DNA of 64,000 nucleotides from Chryseobacterium sp. ISL-80 (GCA_018613055.1 JAGGQZ010000020.1:295140-359139); one strand, 5' to 3'. Positions 7,935 to 16,725 are shown, numbered from the stretch's first letter. Notes: a model not told the origin generated them from the letters alone. Program-made: numbers and translations.

Positions 7935-10433
7935 TTAAATCCTACGTTTTAATAAAAGTGTTGCAATGATGACTAGAAATAAAATCGATACAACTAAAAC
8001 AAAAAGGCCAGTATAAACATTCAATGCAGGGTTGTCGAGCAAAGTGGAAGCTTCTCCATTGACAATCCTATTTATGTCCAAGTACGTGAAAGGTGATAGA
8101 TGTGCAGCAGCGACAAGGTAATGTTTACTACCCATAAATCCCCCGATCACGATGAATACTGTAGACACAAAAACAACGAATTGACTTTTTATAAAGATAG
8201 ATAAGAATTGGCTTAGTATAAGAATAAAGAGCAATACCACCAAGAATAAAGATATAATTTGCATGAGGTACAATCCTAAGGGAATGAATTGAAATCCATA
8301 ATAAATGGATTTCATGCCTTTATAGTCGGCTGTACTAGACTCACTCAATCCATCATAATGAAGGATAGGGTAATTCCAATCACCAAACCGGTCAAACACT
8401 GTCCCAATTAGGATGACAGTTCCGAATAAAATTAAGCATGTGATAATTGATACAATAGCTGAATGAAGAATTTTTCCATAAAAAATCGATTGTTCTGAAA
8501 CTGGCTGTGTCCGCAAAAAGGAGATTGTCGGGCGTTTCCCCCTCTCATAAGCCAGCCCTCCACCCACTAAAAACAACAGGAAAACTAGCGGAAGGAAATG
8601 GGCGTTTTGCTGGAAGAATAAATAAAGAGAAAATAGCCCATTATCATCTATTCTTTCATTGTTTACTATCCATTCCCTTGACAGTTTTTTCGTATTAGTA
8701 TGGATATTTAAGAGAAGTTCCCCGGATGAAAGAGGACGTATCTTATGCTTTAAAAGCCACTGCTTTTCTGCGATGCTGGCATCCATTGTAAATTGTCCAA
8801 TATCATCAACGACACTGTAAGATGAATCAAATTCCCCGTTTATTAAACGATTATAAAACAATTGATATTCAATTAAATGAATATAATTCCCTTTCTTATA
8901 GTCAGCTATTGCCAGACTGATAAGGTCCGCTAATTCTCTATGAGCGTTTAAGGCAATTTCTTGTTCGTTTAGTTGCTCCATTAAATAAGAGGTTTCCTCT
9001 TCCTTCTCCAAGGCTGTCTGCAGGTCATTCTTTATATCATTTATGAATTGTTCTTGGAACGGAATAGCAACTTCAATAAAGTCGATTCTGGCCCTCTCCA
9101 AATTAGCTAAGAATTCCTGCTCCTTTTCTTTTGCTTCTTGAGTAATAAAAGCATAGCCGCAAGCGATAAAAATAATCGAAATCGCTAAAACAAACCGATA
9201 ATTCCCTTTCCTTATCAATTTCCTCCATTCAAAAACGACGATCATCCATAAAGAGTTCCTTCTAGCACTTGTCGCACCCTTTCGAAAGGGCTTCTTGGTT
9301 ATCCTGGAATCTAAAAGGCTATATTCTCGTTCAGGCAGATAGACGGAAAGGAAAATCAAAAACAAACTCCAAACAAATGCGCTAATGACATATAGACCGT
9401 CTTTAGAATCAGGCACCGCAGTCAATAACGGTTCTAAATGAAGTAAGTAAAAGGGATTGAGCGGATTCTTTAAAATTCCTGCCATGCTCGTCAACAAATA
9501 TCCAGCAAATAAAATTGAAAACGTAATGACCAAGGCATTAAAGGTGTTTTGCATTCGGGTGCCAATGAATAAGGCCAAACTGAATGAAAATATCAACGCA
9601 CCTATGAATAAAGCAATACTTTTTAATATATATATGACGGTTGAAACAATTTCGACTTCTGCTCCATTAAAGACAACTTGCGGATATTCCAATCGCAACG
9701 GCTGTTCTCCAAATGCCATTGGAATCAACAAACCAAGACAGATGACGAATAAAATATACACCAGTGACACCAGCAAGATACTTACATACTTCGAAGTTAG
9801 CAGATCCCTCTGTGTAATCGGTTGTGTTCTTAACATTAAGATTGTCTTTTGGTCCTTCTCCTGTGTCAACGTGGTCCCAAAGAAAAATAGCAGGATCACA
9901 AGCCCGGCAAGTCCGATAAACAGGCTGCTTAACTGCTTTAATATCAGGTGGGCAGAAGTCGGATGTTCTTCATTTTCATATGGAAGGTTGTTGTCGCGCA
10001 TATAGTCATTTTTCTTCACAGCTATTACTTTTTCCATGCCTTGCAAAGGAGGAAATACTCCTCCAGCCGTTTCAAATCGGCCCAAACTGTCAAGGAATTC
10101 TCCTTGCAGTTTAGGAATCTCGTCCCACTTTTTGCGCTCAACAGCGATTTGCCAATTATACAAGGCGTACCTTGCTTCCACGATATATTCATGCTGCAGT
10201 AATCCAGGTTCATCAAGGAGATCTTCTTTCCGTTTTCCTTCTAGGTCTGTCTGGATCTGTTCAGCCGCATTTTCGTATTCTACAATTTCTTCCTTTAACT
10301 TGATAACCCATTCATTCTGCTGGGAAGCATTGAAATGAAAAAGGTATGCCGCGCTGATAAGAATGATCAGGAAAAGCCACCATATCTTTTTTTGTCTCCA
10401 AATTTTCTTCAGTTCAAAGGTTAAAAGATTCAT
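7935..10433 (-). CDS. ABC-2 type permease, tandem-duplicated, 832 aa
   Basis: Membrane half of an ABC exporter. Two similar halves are fused: each begins with a basic N-terminus and a membrane helix (FELKKIWRQKKIWWLFLIIL; later FEWRKLIRKGNYRFVLAI), continues with a long extracellular helical region of about 140 residues, and ends in a block of five or so membrane helices. TRTQPIT/RTQPVS motifs follow the first cytoplasmic loop in both halves. Its ATG overlaps the stop of the upstream ATPase gene by 4 bp (ATGA). Substrate unknown; this architecture occurs in exporters for peptides or antimicrobials. It lies inside the inverted-repeat element. Confidence 0.85.
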   Translation of the reverse strand: MNLLTFELKKIWRQKKIWWLFLIILISAAYLFHFNASQQNEWVIKLKEEIVEYENAAEQIQTDLEGKRKEDLLDEPGLLQHEYIVEARYALYNWQIAVERKKWDEIPKLQGEFLDSLGRFETAGGVFPPLQGMEKVIAVKKNDYMRDNNLPYENEEHPTSAHLILKQLSSLFIGLAGLVILLFFFGTTLTQEKDQKTILMLRTQPITQRDLLTSKYVSILLVSLVYILFVICLGLLIPMAFGEQPLRLEYPQVVFNGAEVEIVSTVIYILKSIALFIGALIFSFSLALFIGTRMQNTFNALVITFSILFAGYLLTSMAGILKNPLNPFYLLHLEPLLTAVPDSKDGLYVISAFVWSLFLIFLSVYLPEREYSLLDSRITKKPFRKGATSARRNSLWMIVVFEWRKLIRKGNYRFVLAISIIFIACGYAFITQEAKEKEQEFLANLERARIDFIEVAIPFQEQFINDIKNDLQTALEKEEETSYLMEQLNEQEIALNAHRELADLISLAIADYKKGNYIHLIEYQLFYNRLINGEFDSSYSVVDDIGQFTMDASIAEKQWLLKHKIRPLSSGELLLNIHTNTKKLSREWIVNNERIDDNGLFSLYLFFQQNAHFLPLVFLLFLVGGGLAYERGKRPTISFLRTQPVSEQSIFYGKILHSAIVSIITCLILFGTVILIGTVFDRFGDWNYPILHYDGLSESSTADYKGMKSIYYGFQFIPLGLYLMQIISLFLVVLLFILILSQFLSIFIKSQFVVFVSTVFIVIGGFMGSKHYLVAAAHLSPFTYLDINRIVNGEASTLLDNPALNVYTGLFVLVVSILFLVIIATLLLKRRI

Positions 10434-11317
10434 AAGATCTCTTCCTTTTTTCCAAAAATCATCTGATACCGTTCCTCGGAACCAATGACTTTTTTCTCGA
10501 TGTTCAATACTTTCACCTCATGGGTACTTAACTGTTTGAACAACTGACTTAAAGAAGCATCTCCCAAACTTACAATCAGTTGATTTTCTTTTTCGTGTTC
10601 AGCTTCTATACCTGCGGCACTCAATACCCCGATCACTTTTTCTGGTTCCTGGACTGTAAGCTCATAGGCAACTTTTTCATGGAGAGATAAATCTTCTTCA
10701 ATGAGCTGTCCATTTTTTAAAAATAGAATATGGGATGTCACTCTATCAATCTCGGACAGATTATGGGAGGAAAGTATAATGGCTGTACCTTCCCTATTCA
10801 ACTCCAGTAACAACTTCCTTACCCGGATGGCACTTGTTGGATCAAGGCCGTTTAGAGGCTCGTCCAGAATCAGAAGCTTTGGCTCGTTGACAATTGCCAT
10901 GGTAAGCAATAGATGCTGCTTCATCCCTAAAGAATACTTGCCAACTTTTTTATGCAAATAGCTTTCCATTCCAACCCGTTCAGCTGCAGATAGGATTTGT
11001 CCTTTCGAAATGCCCTGGACATCCCCGATAAATTGAAGATGGTCATAGCCTGTCAAATAATCATAGAGGACAGAGTTATCCTGCATAAAAGAAACATAGC
11101 GGAAAATTTCCGGATCTTTATTGGTACGATTTAAAATTTTCACCTTGCCATGGTCCGGGCTGATCAAGTTGGTGACGATTCCAAGTAGGGTAGATTTTCC
11201 CGATCCATTCGGTCCAACCAAAGCAACGATTTCAGGCTGATGAATCCGGATGCTCACTCCATGTAACACTTTTTCTTTTCCATATGATTTTTGTATTCCT
11301 TCAACAGATAAAATCAT
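10430..11317 (-). CDS. ABC transporter ATP-binding protein, 295 aa
   Basis: ATPase partner of the permease at 7935-10433. Walker A GPNGSGKST, Q-loop region FMQDNSVLYDYLTG, signature YSLGMKQ, Walker B LLILDEPLNGLDP and switch His in LSSHNLSE are all intact, so it should be active. A C-terminal extension of about 80 residues follows the nucleotide-binding domain, as in bacitracin/lantibiotic exporter ATPases. ATG with GGGGG about 6 nt upstream. Promoter-like TATAAT lies at 11465-11470 on the minus strand. Confidence 0.9.
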   Translation of the reverse strand: MILSVEGIQKSYGKEKVLHGVSIRIHQPEIVALVGPNGSGKSTLLGIVTNLISPDHGKVKILNRTNKDPEIFRYVSFMQDNSVLYDYLTGYDHLQFIGDVQGISKGQILSAAERVGMESYLHKKVGKYSLGMKQHLLLTMAIVNEPKLLILDEPLNGLDPTSAIRVRKLLLELNREGTAIILSSHNLSEIDRVTSHILFLKNGQLIEEDLSLHEKVAYELTVQEPEKVIGVLSAAGIEAEHEKENQLIVSLGDASLSQLFKQLSTHEVKVLNIEKKVIGSEERYQMIFGKKEEIL

Positions 11318-11464
11318 GTTTATCCCCCGTAAGTAATTTTCTTCTCTCTTTCAAATATTGCAACTGTTTCCAGGTGTACTTGTATCTAAACCAAATACTT
11401 CTTTTTCACCATTCCTGCATCTATAGTTGAATAACGTCCTAGAACTTCTTTGTACTCTCCCTTT

Positions 11465-11494
11465 ATTATAACACCATTAAGTTAAATATTCCCA
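11465..11494 (-). promoter_or_regulatory. Candidate promoter of the ABC transporter operon
   Basis: A perfect TATAAT (minus strand, 11465-11470) with a poor -35 (TTGGGA about 19 nt upstream), 150 bp before the ATPase start and just inside the right end hairpin. The weak -35 suggests an activator or low basal expression. Confidence 0.4.
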
Positions 11495-11500
11495 ATATTC

Positions 11501-11534
11501 ACAAAGAAAAGCAGGCCTTAGAATTAGGCCTGCT
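11501..11534 (-). terminator. Inward-facing terminator at right end of the element
   Basis: Perfect 9-bp stem AGCAGGCCT / AGGCCTGCT with 7-nt loop, followed on the minus strand by TTTTCTTTG. It would end cytochrome c transcripts that enter the element and mirrors the hairpin at the left end. Confidence 0.7.
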
Positions 11535-11578
11535 AATTAATATGTTAAATACTACGCGATTAGTGTTGTTAATTACTA

Positions 11579-11625
11579 TTTTCTCCCTCTCAACCGAACG
11601 GGTTATAATGAGAGGTGCTGGGTTT
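11579..11625 (-). repeat. Right terminal inverted repeat of candidate transposon
   Basis: Inverted copy of 5251-5298: 23 bp plus 13 bp exact, separated by 11 bp. The separating bases contain AATGAGAG in the same plus-strand orientation as in the left repeat, so this short core is inverted relative to the rest. Confidence 0.75.
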
Positions 11626-11635
11626 CATCATGTCT

Positions 11636-12568
11636 TTATTTTTTTACAGTAACCATTGCTTCCCAATCGATAGTACCATTCTTAATCTGCTCGCGTTTTT
11701 CTTTATTCATGATATCTGCTGGTCTGCCGCCTTTTGGCCAGTCCCCTTCATGCCCTTTGAACTCTGGTCTGTCGTGCGATAGAATATACGCCGCTACATC
11801 GATTGCCTGCTGATCAGTCACTGTACCTCCCTGTCCCTTAGGCATATTCTTCTGCACATATCCTGCCATTTTAGTCAGTCGTGACATTCCCGCTCCATCA
11901 TTGAAGGAATTTTCGCCCCAGACTGCAGGCCCACTATTAGTACCAGTTCCTCCTCCATCTGCTGCATGACAGGCAGCACATGATTGTGCATAAACCTTTT
12001 CGCCATCCTCTATGCTTGGAATTGGAAATTGTTTAGTCTCTTTTTCAGCTCTCCAGGGAATATCCGCCCCAGATGGTACTCCTTCAGACATATAGTGCAA
12101 GTAAGCGATCATCGCTCTCATTTCTTTACTGTCCTCGGGAATCATCTTTCCATTCATACTGCGGATCATACAACCATTAATTCGATCTTCAAGTGTATAC
12201 ACTTCTCCTTCACGAGGCCTGTATTCTGGGTAGACTGCAGTGAGTCCAATCATAGGAGCCTCATCCTTGACTGTGCCTCCGTTGGCATGGCAGCTTGCGC
12301 AGGATAAATTATTGCCTACATACTCATCAGCGATTGTGTTTGTTTCCATCATTAAGTCATATCCATATTTTATGCTTTCACCCAGCGGCCCATCCGGCAC
12401 ATCCTCCATGCTTGGCGGATTGAACTCAATTGTATTGCTGGCTGTCCCTCCTGACTGCTGAGTCGCTGTTGCTGTTTCAGCAGGTCCGAGATCCTGACTG
12501 ATTTTCCAGCCGACAAATAAGGATCCAACGATTAAAAAACCAATAATGATTGCGAGACTGTTCTTCAT
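11636..12568 (-). CDS. Dihaem cytochrome c, TsdA (thiosulfate dehydrogenase)-like
   Basis: A 310-residue protein with an N-terminal membrane anchor (residues 4-22) and a Ser/Thr/Gly-rich linker, so the haem domains sit outside the membrane. Two c-type haem sites: C90-ASC-H94 and C197-AAC-H201. The stretch around TLEDRINGCMIRSMNGK (about 125-141) is typical of the TsdA/DHCC family, whose enzymes couple two thiosulfates to tetrathionate or reduce tetrathionate. The usual TsdA second-haem ligand cannot be decided here, so the reaction is an inference. Single gene; the candidate transposon begins 10 bp after its stop. Confidence 0.82.
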   Translation of the reverse strand: MKNSLAIIIGFLIVGSLFVGWKISQDLGPAETATATQQSGGTASNTIEFNPPSMEDVPDGPLGESIKYGYDLMMETNTIADEYVGNNLSCASCHANGGTVKDEAPMIGLTAVYPEYRPREGEVYTLEDRINGCMIRSMNGKMIPEDSKEMRAMIAYLHYMSEGVPSGADIPWRAEKETKQFPIPSIEDGEKVYAQSCAACHAADGGGTGTNSGPAVWGENSFNDGAGMSRLTKMAGYVQKNMPKGQGGTVTDQQAIDVAAYILSHDRPEFKGHEGDWPKGGRPADIMNKEKREQIKNGTIDWEAMVTVKK

Positions 12569-12683
12569 AATTATTCCTCCCTATGTAAAATTTCCAATTC
12601 TGCAATTTATTTTCCCTATACCCATTCTAGTATAAAACACATCGCTATTTTTCTATTAAATATGTAAAAATAGTGAAAACTAT

Positions 12684-12713
12684 ATAAAAAAAAGAACTGG
12701 AATTTTCCAGCTC
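12684..12713 (-). terminator. Terminator at the end of the ferritin-like gene
   Basis: Stem GAGCTGGAA / TTCCAGTTC with a 2-nt loop, immediately at the stop codon, followed by eight T's on the minus strand. Confidence 0.75.
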
Positions 12714-13141
12714 TACTTCTCTTTCCCATAAAAATAAAGGAACCATACCGCGTGGTTTTGCTCATCATATGCAGCACGCCTGAAAACTTCTTTTATGACC
12801 GGGTCCGCGGCTTCATCAGCAATTTCATGATAAAAATCAGTCGTCACTTGTTCATCATTAAAGGACGCTTCAAGTCCCTCGATGTAAGTCTTCGCGCACT
12901 CTTCCGTCATTTGAAGCTGAGGCTGCTTTCCCGTAAGTGCGGAATAAATTTGAGATAACTGTTGCAAGTGCTTTTTTTCATCTTTCAGTATTTCGTTGAT
13001 TCGCTGTTTCTGGACTTCATTCGGCGCCATTGCTGCCAGCTGAGCGTAACACTTCGTAGCAGTGTATTCCCCATTGATGGCTTTGGTTATGTCACTGATT
13101 AATTTTTGATTTTGCCTGTAATGGTCATAATAAGGATACAT
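12713..13141 (-). CDS. Ferritin-like (YhjR-type) diiron protein, 142 aa
   Basis: Four-helix ferritin-like protein. Two helix pairs each hold candidate diiron ligands: E in INGEYTATKCY and E..H in DEKKHLQQL in the first half, E/H in TTDFYHEI and EQNH in AYDEQNHAVW in the second half. The start at ATG 13141 (MYPYYDHYRQ) is preferred because GGGGAGG lies 6 nt before it; an upstream TTG would overlap that site. Members resemble YhjR and rubrerythrin-like spore or oxidative-stress proteins; the exact role is unknown. Confidence 0.75.
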   Translation of the reverse strand: MYPYYDHYRQNQKLISDITKAINGEYTATKCYAQLAAMAPNEVQKQRINEILKDEKKHLQQLSQIYSALTGKQPQLQMTEECAKTYIEGLEASFNDEQVTTDFYHEIADEAADPVIKEVFRRAAYDEQNHAVWFLYFYGKEK

Positions 13142-13202
13142 GCCAATCCTCCCCAAATTATTTATAACAGTGTATGGAGAGGATCTAACGGGTGTGCCTG
13201 TA

Positions 13203-13796
13203 TCAAGCTTTTCCCTCGTATTCTACGAAGATACCCTTGAAGTATTTCTTTTCCCTTGTCATCTCTATTCCGGATTCTTTCATGTACCGGCCTGTATCCC
13301 GATTCAAATGACAGCCGTCACAAAGTCTTTTCCAAGCCGGAGTGAGGAAATCCTGGATGGCGGCAAGAGACTTGGATTCTGTCCTCACATGCTCAAATAG
13401 GACAATCCTGCCTCCCTTTTTGCATACTCTTTTCATTTCTTTGAATACCTGGCGGGGATTCTCTACTGAACATAAAACCAGAGTGGCGACCACTGTATCG
13501 AACTCTCCATCCCTGAATGGAAGCGACTCGGCCATCCCTTTATGAAACTCAACCTGCAAACCACTCTCTTCAGCTCGTTCTCGTGCCTGATCAAGCATAT
13601 ACGGATTTGGTTCGATTGAAACAAGCCTGTCCACTTTTCCCTTTGAATAATAGGGATAATTGGCACCCGTACCTGCGCCAATCTCAAGTATGTTTCCCTC
13701 TAGACCAGAAACGATATTTTTCCTTACACGGGCAATCCATCTTTTCTCAAGCGGGCCCATGAGAGTGTCATAAACAGAAGCAAATAATTTTGCCAC
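13203..13796 (-). CDS. Class I SAM-dependent methyltransferase, 197 aa
   Basis: Rossmann-type methyltransferase of the Methyltransf_11/UbiE-like group. Motif I ILEIGAGTGANYPYY (SAM-binding glycine loop), acidic residue at the end of strand 2 (VSIEPNPYML), motif for strand 4 (FDTVVATLVLCSVENP) and KKGGRIVLFEHV. C-terminal segment has a CDGCHLNRDTG sequence seen in small methyltransferases of this type. Substrate not predictable. Single gene. Confidence 0.85.
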   Translation of the reverse strand: MAKLFASVYDTLMGPLEKRWIARVRKNIVSGLEGNILEIGAGTGANYPYYSKGKVDRLVSIEPNPYMLDQARERAEESGLQVEFHKGMAESLPFRDGEFDTVVATLVLCSVENPRQVFKEMKRVCKKGGRIVLFEHVRTESKSLAAIQDFLTPAWKRLCDGCHLNRDTGRYMKESGIEMTREKKYFKGIFVEYEGKA

Positions 13797-13913
13797 GATA
13801 AAAAACTCCTCGCTGTTTTGTTTCCCTCATTATATAAAAAAATGGCCCCTGATAGCCAATGCTGGACCAGGTATATTCTTTTAGGATTCAAACTCAAATA
13901 CACAAATGAAGAA

Positions 13914-13939
13914 AGACAGCCATTAACAGGCTGCCTTTA
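13914..13939 (-). terminator. Likely terminator of the alcohol dehydrogenase gene
   Basis: GGCAGCC / GGCTGTC stem with a 7-nt loop followed by TTTCTTC on the minus strand. Confidence 0.55.
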
Positions 13940-13948
13940 AAAGATTCA

Positions 13949-15082
13949 TCATGGTTTTAAAACAACTTTTATGCAATCATCTTTTCGGTCATTAAATATA
14001 TCATACCCTTTCGCTGCATCTTCGAGCGGGATTTTATGGGTAATGATATCAGTTGGGTCAAATTCTCCATTCACAACCATATCAAAAAGCTTCGGCATAT
14101 AATGGATGACAGGAGCCTGTCCCATTTTCATCGTAATATTACGTTCGAAAAATCGGCCAAGCGGGAACATATTATATCTTAATCCATATACACCGGTAAG
14201 CTGGACTGTACCAAATTTACGTACGGCTGTATGGGCAATTTCCAGCGCAGAAAGCGTTCCGCCCTGCAGCTTCAATTTTTGTTCAACTTTTTCCACAACT
14301 GATTTTTTCCCATCCATCCCTACGCAATCGATGACGACATCCGCCCCGCCATTCGTAAGATCCTGTAGGAATTTCCCAGGATCATCCTCCTGTGTGAAGT
14401 CAAAAATTTCTACATTGTTTGTTTTCCTGGCATGCATAAGCCTGTAATCAAGATGGTCAACTGCAATAACTCGTTTTGCCCCTTTCATCCAGGCAAATTT
14501 CTGAGTCATTAGTCCAACAGGTCCGCTTCCCAGGACAATGACAGTATCCCCATTTTTCACACCTGCATGCTCGACACTCCACCAGGCTGTTGGTATAACA
14601 TCCGATAAAAACAATAAAGATTCATCTTCAAGTTCACAAGATTCAGGTACGACAAAAGAAGTAAAATCAGCATATGGTACCTTCAGATATTCTGCCTGTC
14701 CGCCAGGATGATTGCCGTATTGTTCGGTGTAACCAAAATAGGCGCCAGTATCCTTGTATTCGTTCGTATTATCACATTGACTTTCCATTTGGTTTTGACA
14801 ATAAAAACACTCACCGCATGAAACGTTGAAAGGAATGACGACCCTGTCTCCCTTTTTCAGGTTCTGGACACCTGGTCCTACTTCTTCAACGATCCCCATT
14901 GGTTCATGGCCTATGATATAGCCTGGCCGCAGCGGCATATTGCCCTGATAAAGGTGAAGGTCTGATCCGCAAATCGCCGTTGAAGTGATCTTCACGATCA
15001 TGTCTTTTTCATGTTCGATTTTCGGCGCCTCTACATTTTTAACTTGGACATCTTTAGAACCCTGGTACGTAACTGCTTTCAA
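13949..15082 (-). CDS. adhB: Zinc-dependent alcohol dehydrogenase, AdhB-like
   Basis: Medium-chain dehydrogenase close to B. subtilis AdhB and glutathione-independent formaldehyde dehydrogenases. Catalytic zinc site: CGSD near residue 38 and GHEPMG; structural zinc cysteines in CGECFYCQNQMESQC; NAD-binding VLGSGPVGLM. I set the start at a TTG (15082; M-K-A-V-T-Y-Q-G) because family members begin MKAVTYQG and GGGGTGG lies 6 nt before it; the ATG 15 bp upstream has no ribosome binding site. It likely oxidises alcohols or aldehydes with NAD. Single gene. Confidence 0.85.
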   Translation of the reverse strand: MKAVTYQGSKDVQVKNVEAPKIEHEKDMIVKITSTAICGSDLHLYQGNMPLRPGYIIGHEPMGIVEEVGPGVQNLKKGDRVVIPFNVSCGECFYCQNQMESQCDNTNEYKDTGAYFGYTEQYGNHPGGQAEYLKVPYADFTSFVVPESCELEDESLLFLSDVIPTAWWSVEHAGVKNGDTVIVLGSGPVGLMTQKFAWMKGAKRVIAVDHLDYRLMHARKTNNVEIFDFTQEDDPGKFLQDLTNGGADVVIDCVGMDGKKSVVEKVEQKLKLQGGTLSALEIAHTAVRKFGTVQLTGVYGLRYNMFPLGRFFERNITMKMGQAPVIHYMPKLFDMVVNGEFDPTDIITHKIPLEDAAKGYDIFNDRKDDCIKVVLKP

Positions 15083-15229
15083 AATTCGCCACCCCATTCC
15101 TATTTAATACATTTAAAGAGTTCCCTTTCGTTATTCGTAAAAAACATGTTTGGAAGTTTTTCCAGTAATTAGCTCAATACATAATTGCTCTGGCAATAAT
15201 GCAACTTATAGGATGGAGGTGTTTATGAA

Positions 15230-15430
15230 ATGGAACCGAAACAGCCTGGCAGTAATAGTCTTCCTGACTTCAAAGAGATGACAGACAGGGTGCTTGCAAA
15301 TCCGGGAACAGGCCCGCAACTGGTCATAAAGACAAACTTGGACCCTCATGAAGTCACTGAGGAAAACCCTTATGTCCAATCAGGTCAACCAACTGATCCC
15401 GAAGAATTCAAAAATTATTTCAAGGAGTAG
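15230..15430 (+). CDS. Hypothetical protein co-transcribed with csgA, 66 aa
   Basis: ATG with GGAGG 12 nt upstream. The product is short, hydrophilic and low in secondary structure (rich in Pro, Asn, Gln). Its stop codon is followed directly by csgA, whose ribosome binding site (AAGGAG) overlaps its last codons, so the pair forms one transcript. A sporulation role is inferred only from this link. Confidence 0.6.
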   Translation: MEPKQPGSNSLPDFKEMTDRVLANPGTGPQLVIKTNLDPHEVTEENPYVQSGQPTDPEEFKNYFKE

Positions 15431-15433
15431 ATG

Positions 15434-15685
15434 ATGGAAAAAACACAGGCCTATCTTCGTGAAATTGTCTCCAATTATACAGAGACATATCCACTCAGCA
15501 AGAAAATCTATCAAAGGTTAGAAAACGGAAGGTACCCTTCTGAAGGTGATTTTGTCAAAGACCTGACAGCGGAAGAAATAGAATTTTTAAATAAGATCTT
15601 ACCGGAAGCGATCGAGTATGCGAATAATGAACAGGATGAAAAACGCGCCCAGCAGCTGAATGAAGTATATGAGCTGCTTTATTGA
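15434..15685 (+). CDS. csgA: Sporulation-specific protein CsgA
   Basis: An 83-residue protein matching, from memory, the sigma-G-dependent sporulation protein CsgA of B. subtilis: N-terminal YLREIVSNY, central DFVKDLTAEEIEFLN, and the C-terminal block EYANNEQDEKRAQQLNEVYELL. The second of two ATGs (15434) has the better 6-nt spacing from AAGGAG. Expressed in the forespore in B. subtilis; molecular function is unknown. Ends at a bidirectional terminator shared with the convergent YihY gene. Confidence 0.8.
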   Translation: MEKTQAYLREIVSNYTETYPLSKKIYQRLENGRYPSEGDFVKDLTAEEIEFLNKILPEAIEYANNEQDEKRAQQLNEVYELLY

Positions 15686-15715
15686 AAATACCAGGGCTTC
15701 CTCCCATTTAAAACG

Positions 15716-15746
15716 AAAAACAGCAGGAATGAATCCTGCTGTTTTT
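15716..15746. terminator. Bidirectional terminator between csgA and the yihY-like gene
   Basis: Perfect 13-bp stem AAAAACAGCAGGA / TCCTGCTGTTTTT with 5-nt loop. Confidence 0.9.
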
Positions 15747-16617
15747 AACCGTTGGCTGAAGCTGTCTCTTCCTCTTCAATTAGTTCTTCGCCCGTCTTGT
15801 CACGATGGTAAATCGCATTGATTTCACCGCCAAGCACAAGCGCCAATCCCGTCAGGAACAACCATAGCATTAACACAATCACGCCGCCAAGACTTCCGTA
15901 TGTGGCTGAGTAGTTGCCGAAATTGCTGACATAAAATGAGAACCCCAGGGAGATCAATTGCCAGACAATAGTGGCAAAAATGGCTCCTGGCAGTACATGT
16001 TTAAATGGATAATGCTTGTTTGGAGCGATTCGGTACAAGCCAGTCAATACTGCCACCATAACGACAATCCCGATGACCCATCTGATCACATTGAAGATAA
16101 TATCATATGGTTCAGGAATTGGGATGATTGTTTGAACCATATCCAGAATGACATTCCCGAATACCGGAAGCAATAAGGCAACTACAAAAGCCAGTATCAA
16201 ACCAATCGTGAGAAGAATCGAAACAAGCCTTGCTTTGATGAAGGATCTCGTTTCCTTAACATCATAAGCAATATTCATTGCTTTCATAAAGGCGTTCATT
16301 CCGTTGGAAGCTGACCAGATCGTCCCGATGATCCCGAAAGTCAAAAGTCCGCCATTACGCTCACTTACAAGTTTTACTACATTATCTCTTAATAATTGCG
16401 CAGACTCTTCCGGCAATAATTGATTGATAACATTGATTGCCTTCTGTGGATCGATATTTAAGTAAGGAACGATGGCAATCAACAAAATCAGCATTGGAAA
16501 CAATGCCAGCATATAATAATATGCCTGCTGGGCAGCAAGGCCAGTTGCCCGGTCTTTTTTCAGCTCTCCCAACAAACTTTTCCCATAGTGCTTAAATTTC
16601 TCTTTCACTAAACGCAC
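15745..16617 (-). CDS. YihY/BrkB family membrane protein
   Basis: A 290-residue protein with about six membrane helices and the YihY/BrkB hallmarks: an N-terminal amphipathic part with AQQAYYYMLALFPM, the segment GTIWSASNGMNAFMKAMNIAY, and LPGAIFATIVWQLISLGFSFYV. Once annotated as 'ribonuclease BN' in error; now seen as an integral membrane protein of unknown transport or envelope function. The acidic C-terminal tail (EELIEEEET) is cytoplasmic. Single gene. Confidence 0.88.
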   Translation of the reverse strand: MRLVKEKFKHYGKSLLGELKKDRATGLAAQQAYYYMLALFPMLILLIAIVPYLNIDPQKAINVINQLLPEESAQLLRDNVVKLVSERNGGLLTFGIIGTIWSASNGMNAFMKAMNIAYDVKETRSFIKARLVSILLTIGLILAFVVALLLPVFGNVILDMVQTIIPIPEPYDIIFNVIRWVIGIVVMVAVLTGLYRIAPNKHYPFKHVLPGAIFATIVWQLISLGFSFYVSNFGNYSATYGSLGGVIVLMLWLFLTGLALVLGGEINAIYHRDKTGEELIEEEETASANG

Positions 16618-16696
16618 ACCTCATTTCTCCATTGCAATATGCTTGTCTTTTCCCCGACTTAAGGAGTTTTAATCATGATTAATATAACGGCAAAAT

Positions 16697-16722
16697 AAAA
16701 AAAGACCATCTGGTCTTTTTTT
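16697..16722. terminator. Terminator after the DksA/TraR gene
   Basis: AAAAAAAGACC / GGTCTTTTTTT with a 4-nt loop; symmetrical A and T tracts allow it to work on either strand. Confidence 0.85.
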
Positions 16723-16725
16723 AAT

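Larger units (their letters stand above)
5251..11625. mobile_element. Candidate transposon with inverted ends, transposase and ABC-transporter cargo
   Basis: The segment is bounded by a pair of about 48-bp inverted repeats (5251-5298 and 11579-11625). It holds a small gene and a putative 649-residue DDE transposase on the plus strand, then convergent ABC permease and ATPase genes on the minus strand. Both ends also contain a hairpin followed by T's on the strand that reads into the element. The right end lies 10 bp after the stop codon of the cytochrome c gene. I could not find a convincing target-site duplication, so the exact boundaries are uncertain. It is possible that only the transposase and ends belong to the original element and that the ABC genes were captured. 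Confidence 0.6.

Noticed and set aside
5251..11625. Target-site duplication flanking the candidate transposon
   Set aside because: Bases outside the inverted repeats (left ...TCTATGAAC, right CATCATGTC...) do not give a clear direct repeat of any usual length.
15225..15260. Alternative ATG at 15225 for the gene upstream of csgA
   Set aside because: That frame closes after about 14 codons; the ATG at 15230 gives the full frame with a usable ribosome binding site.
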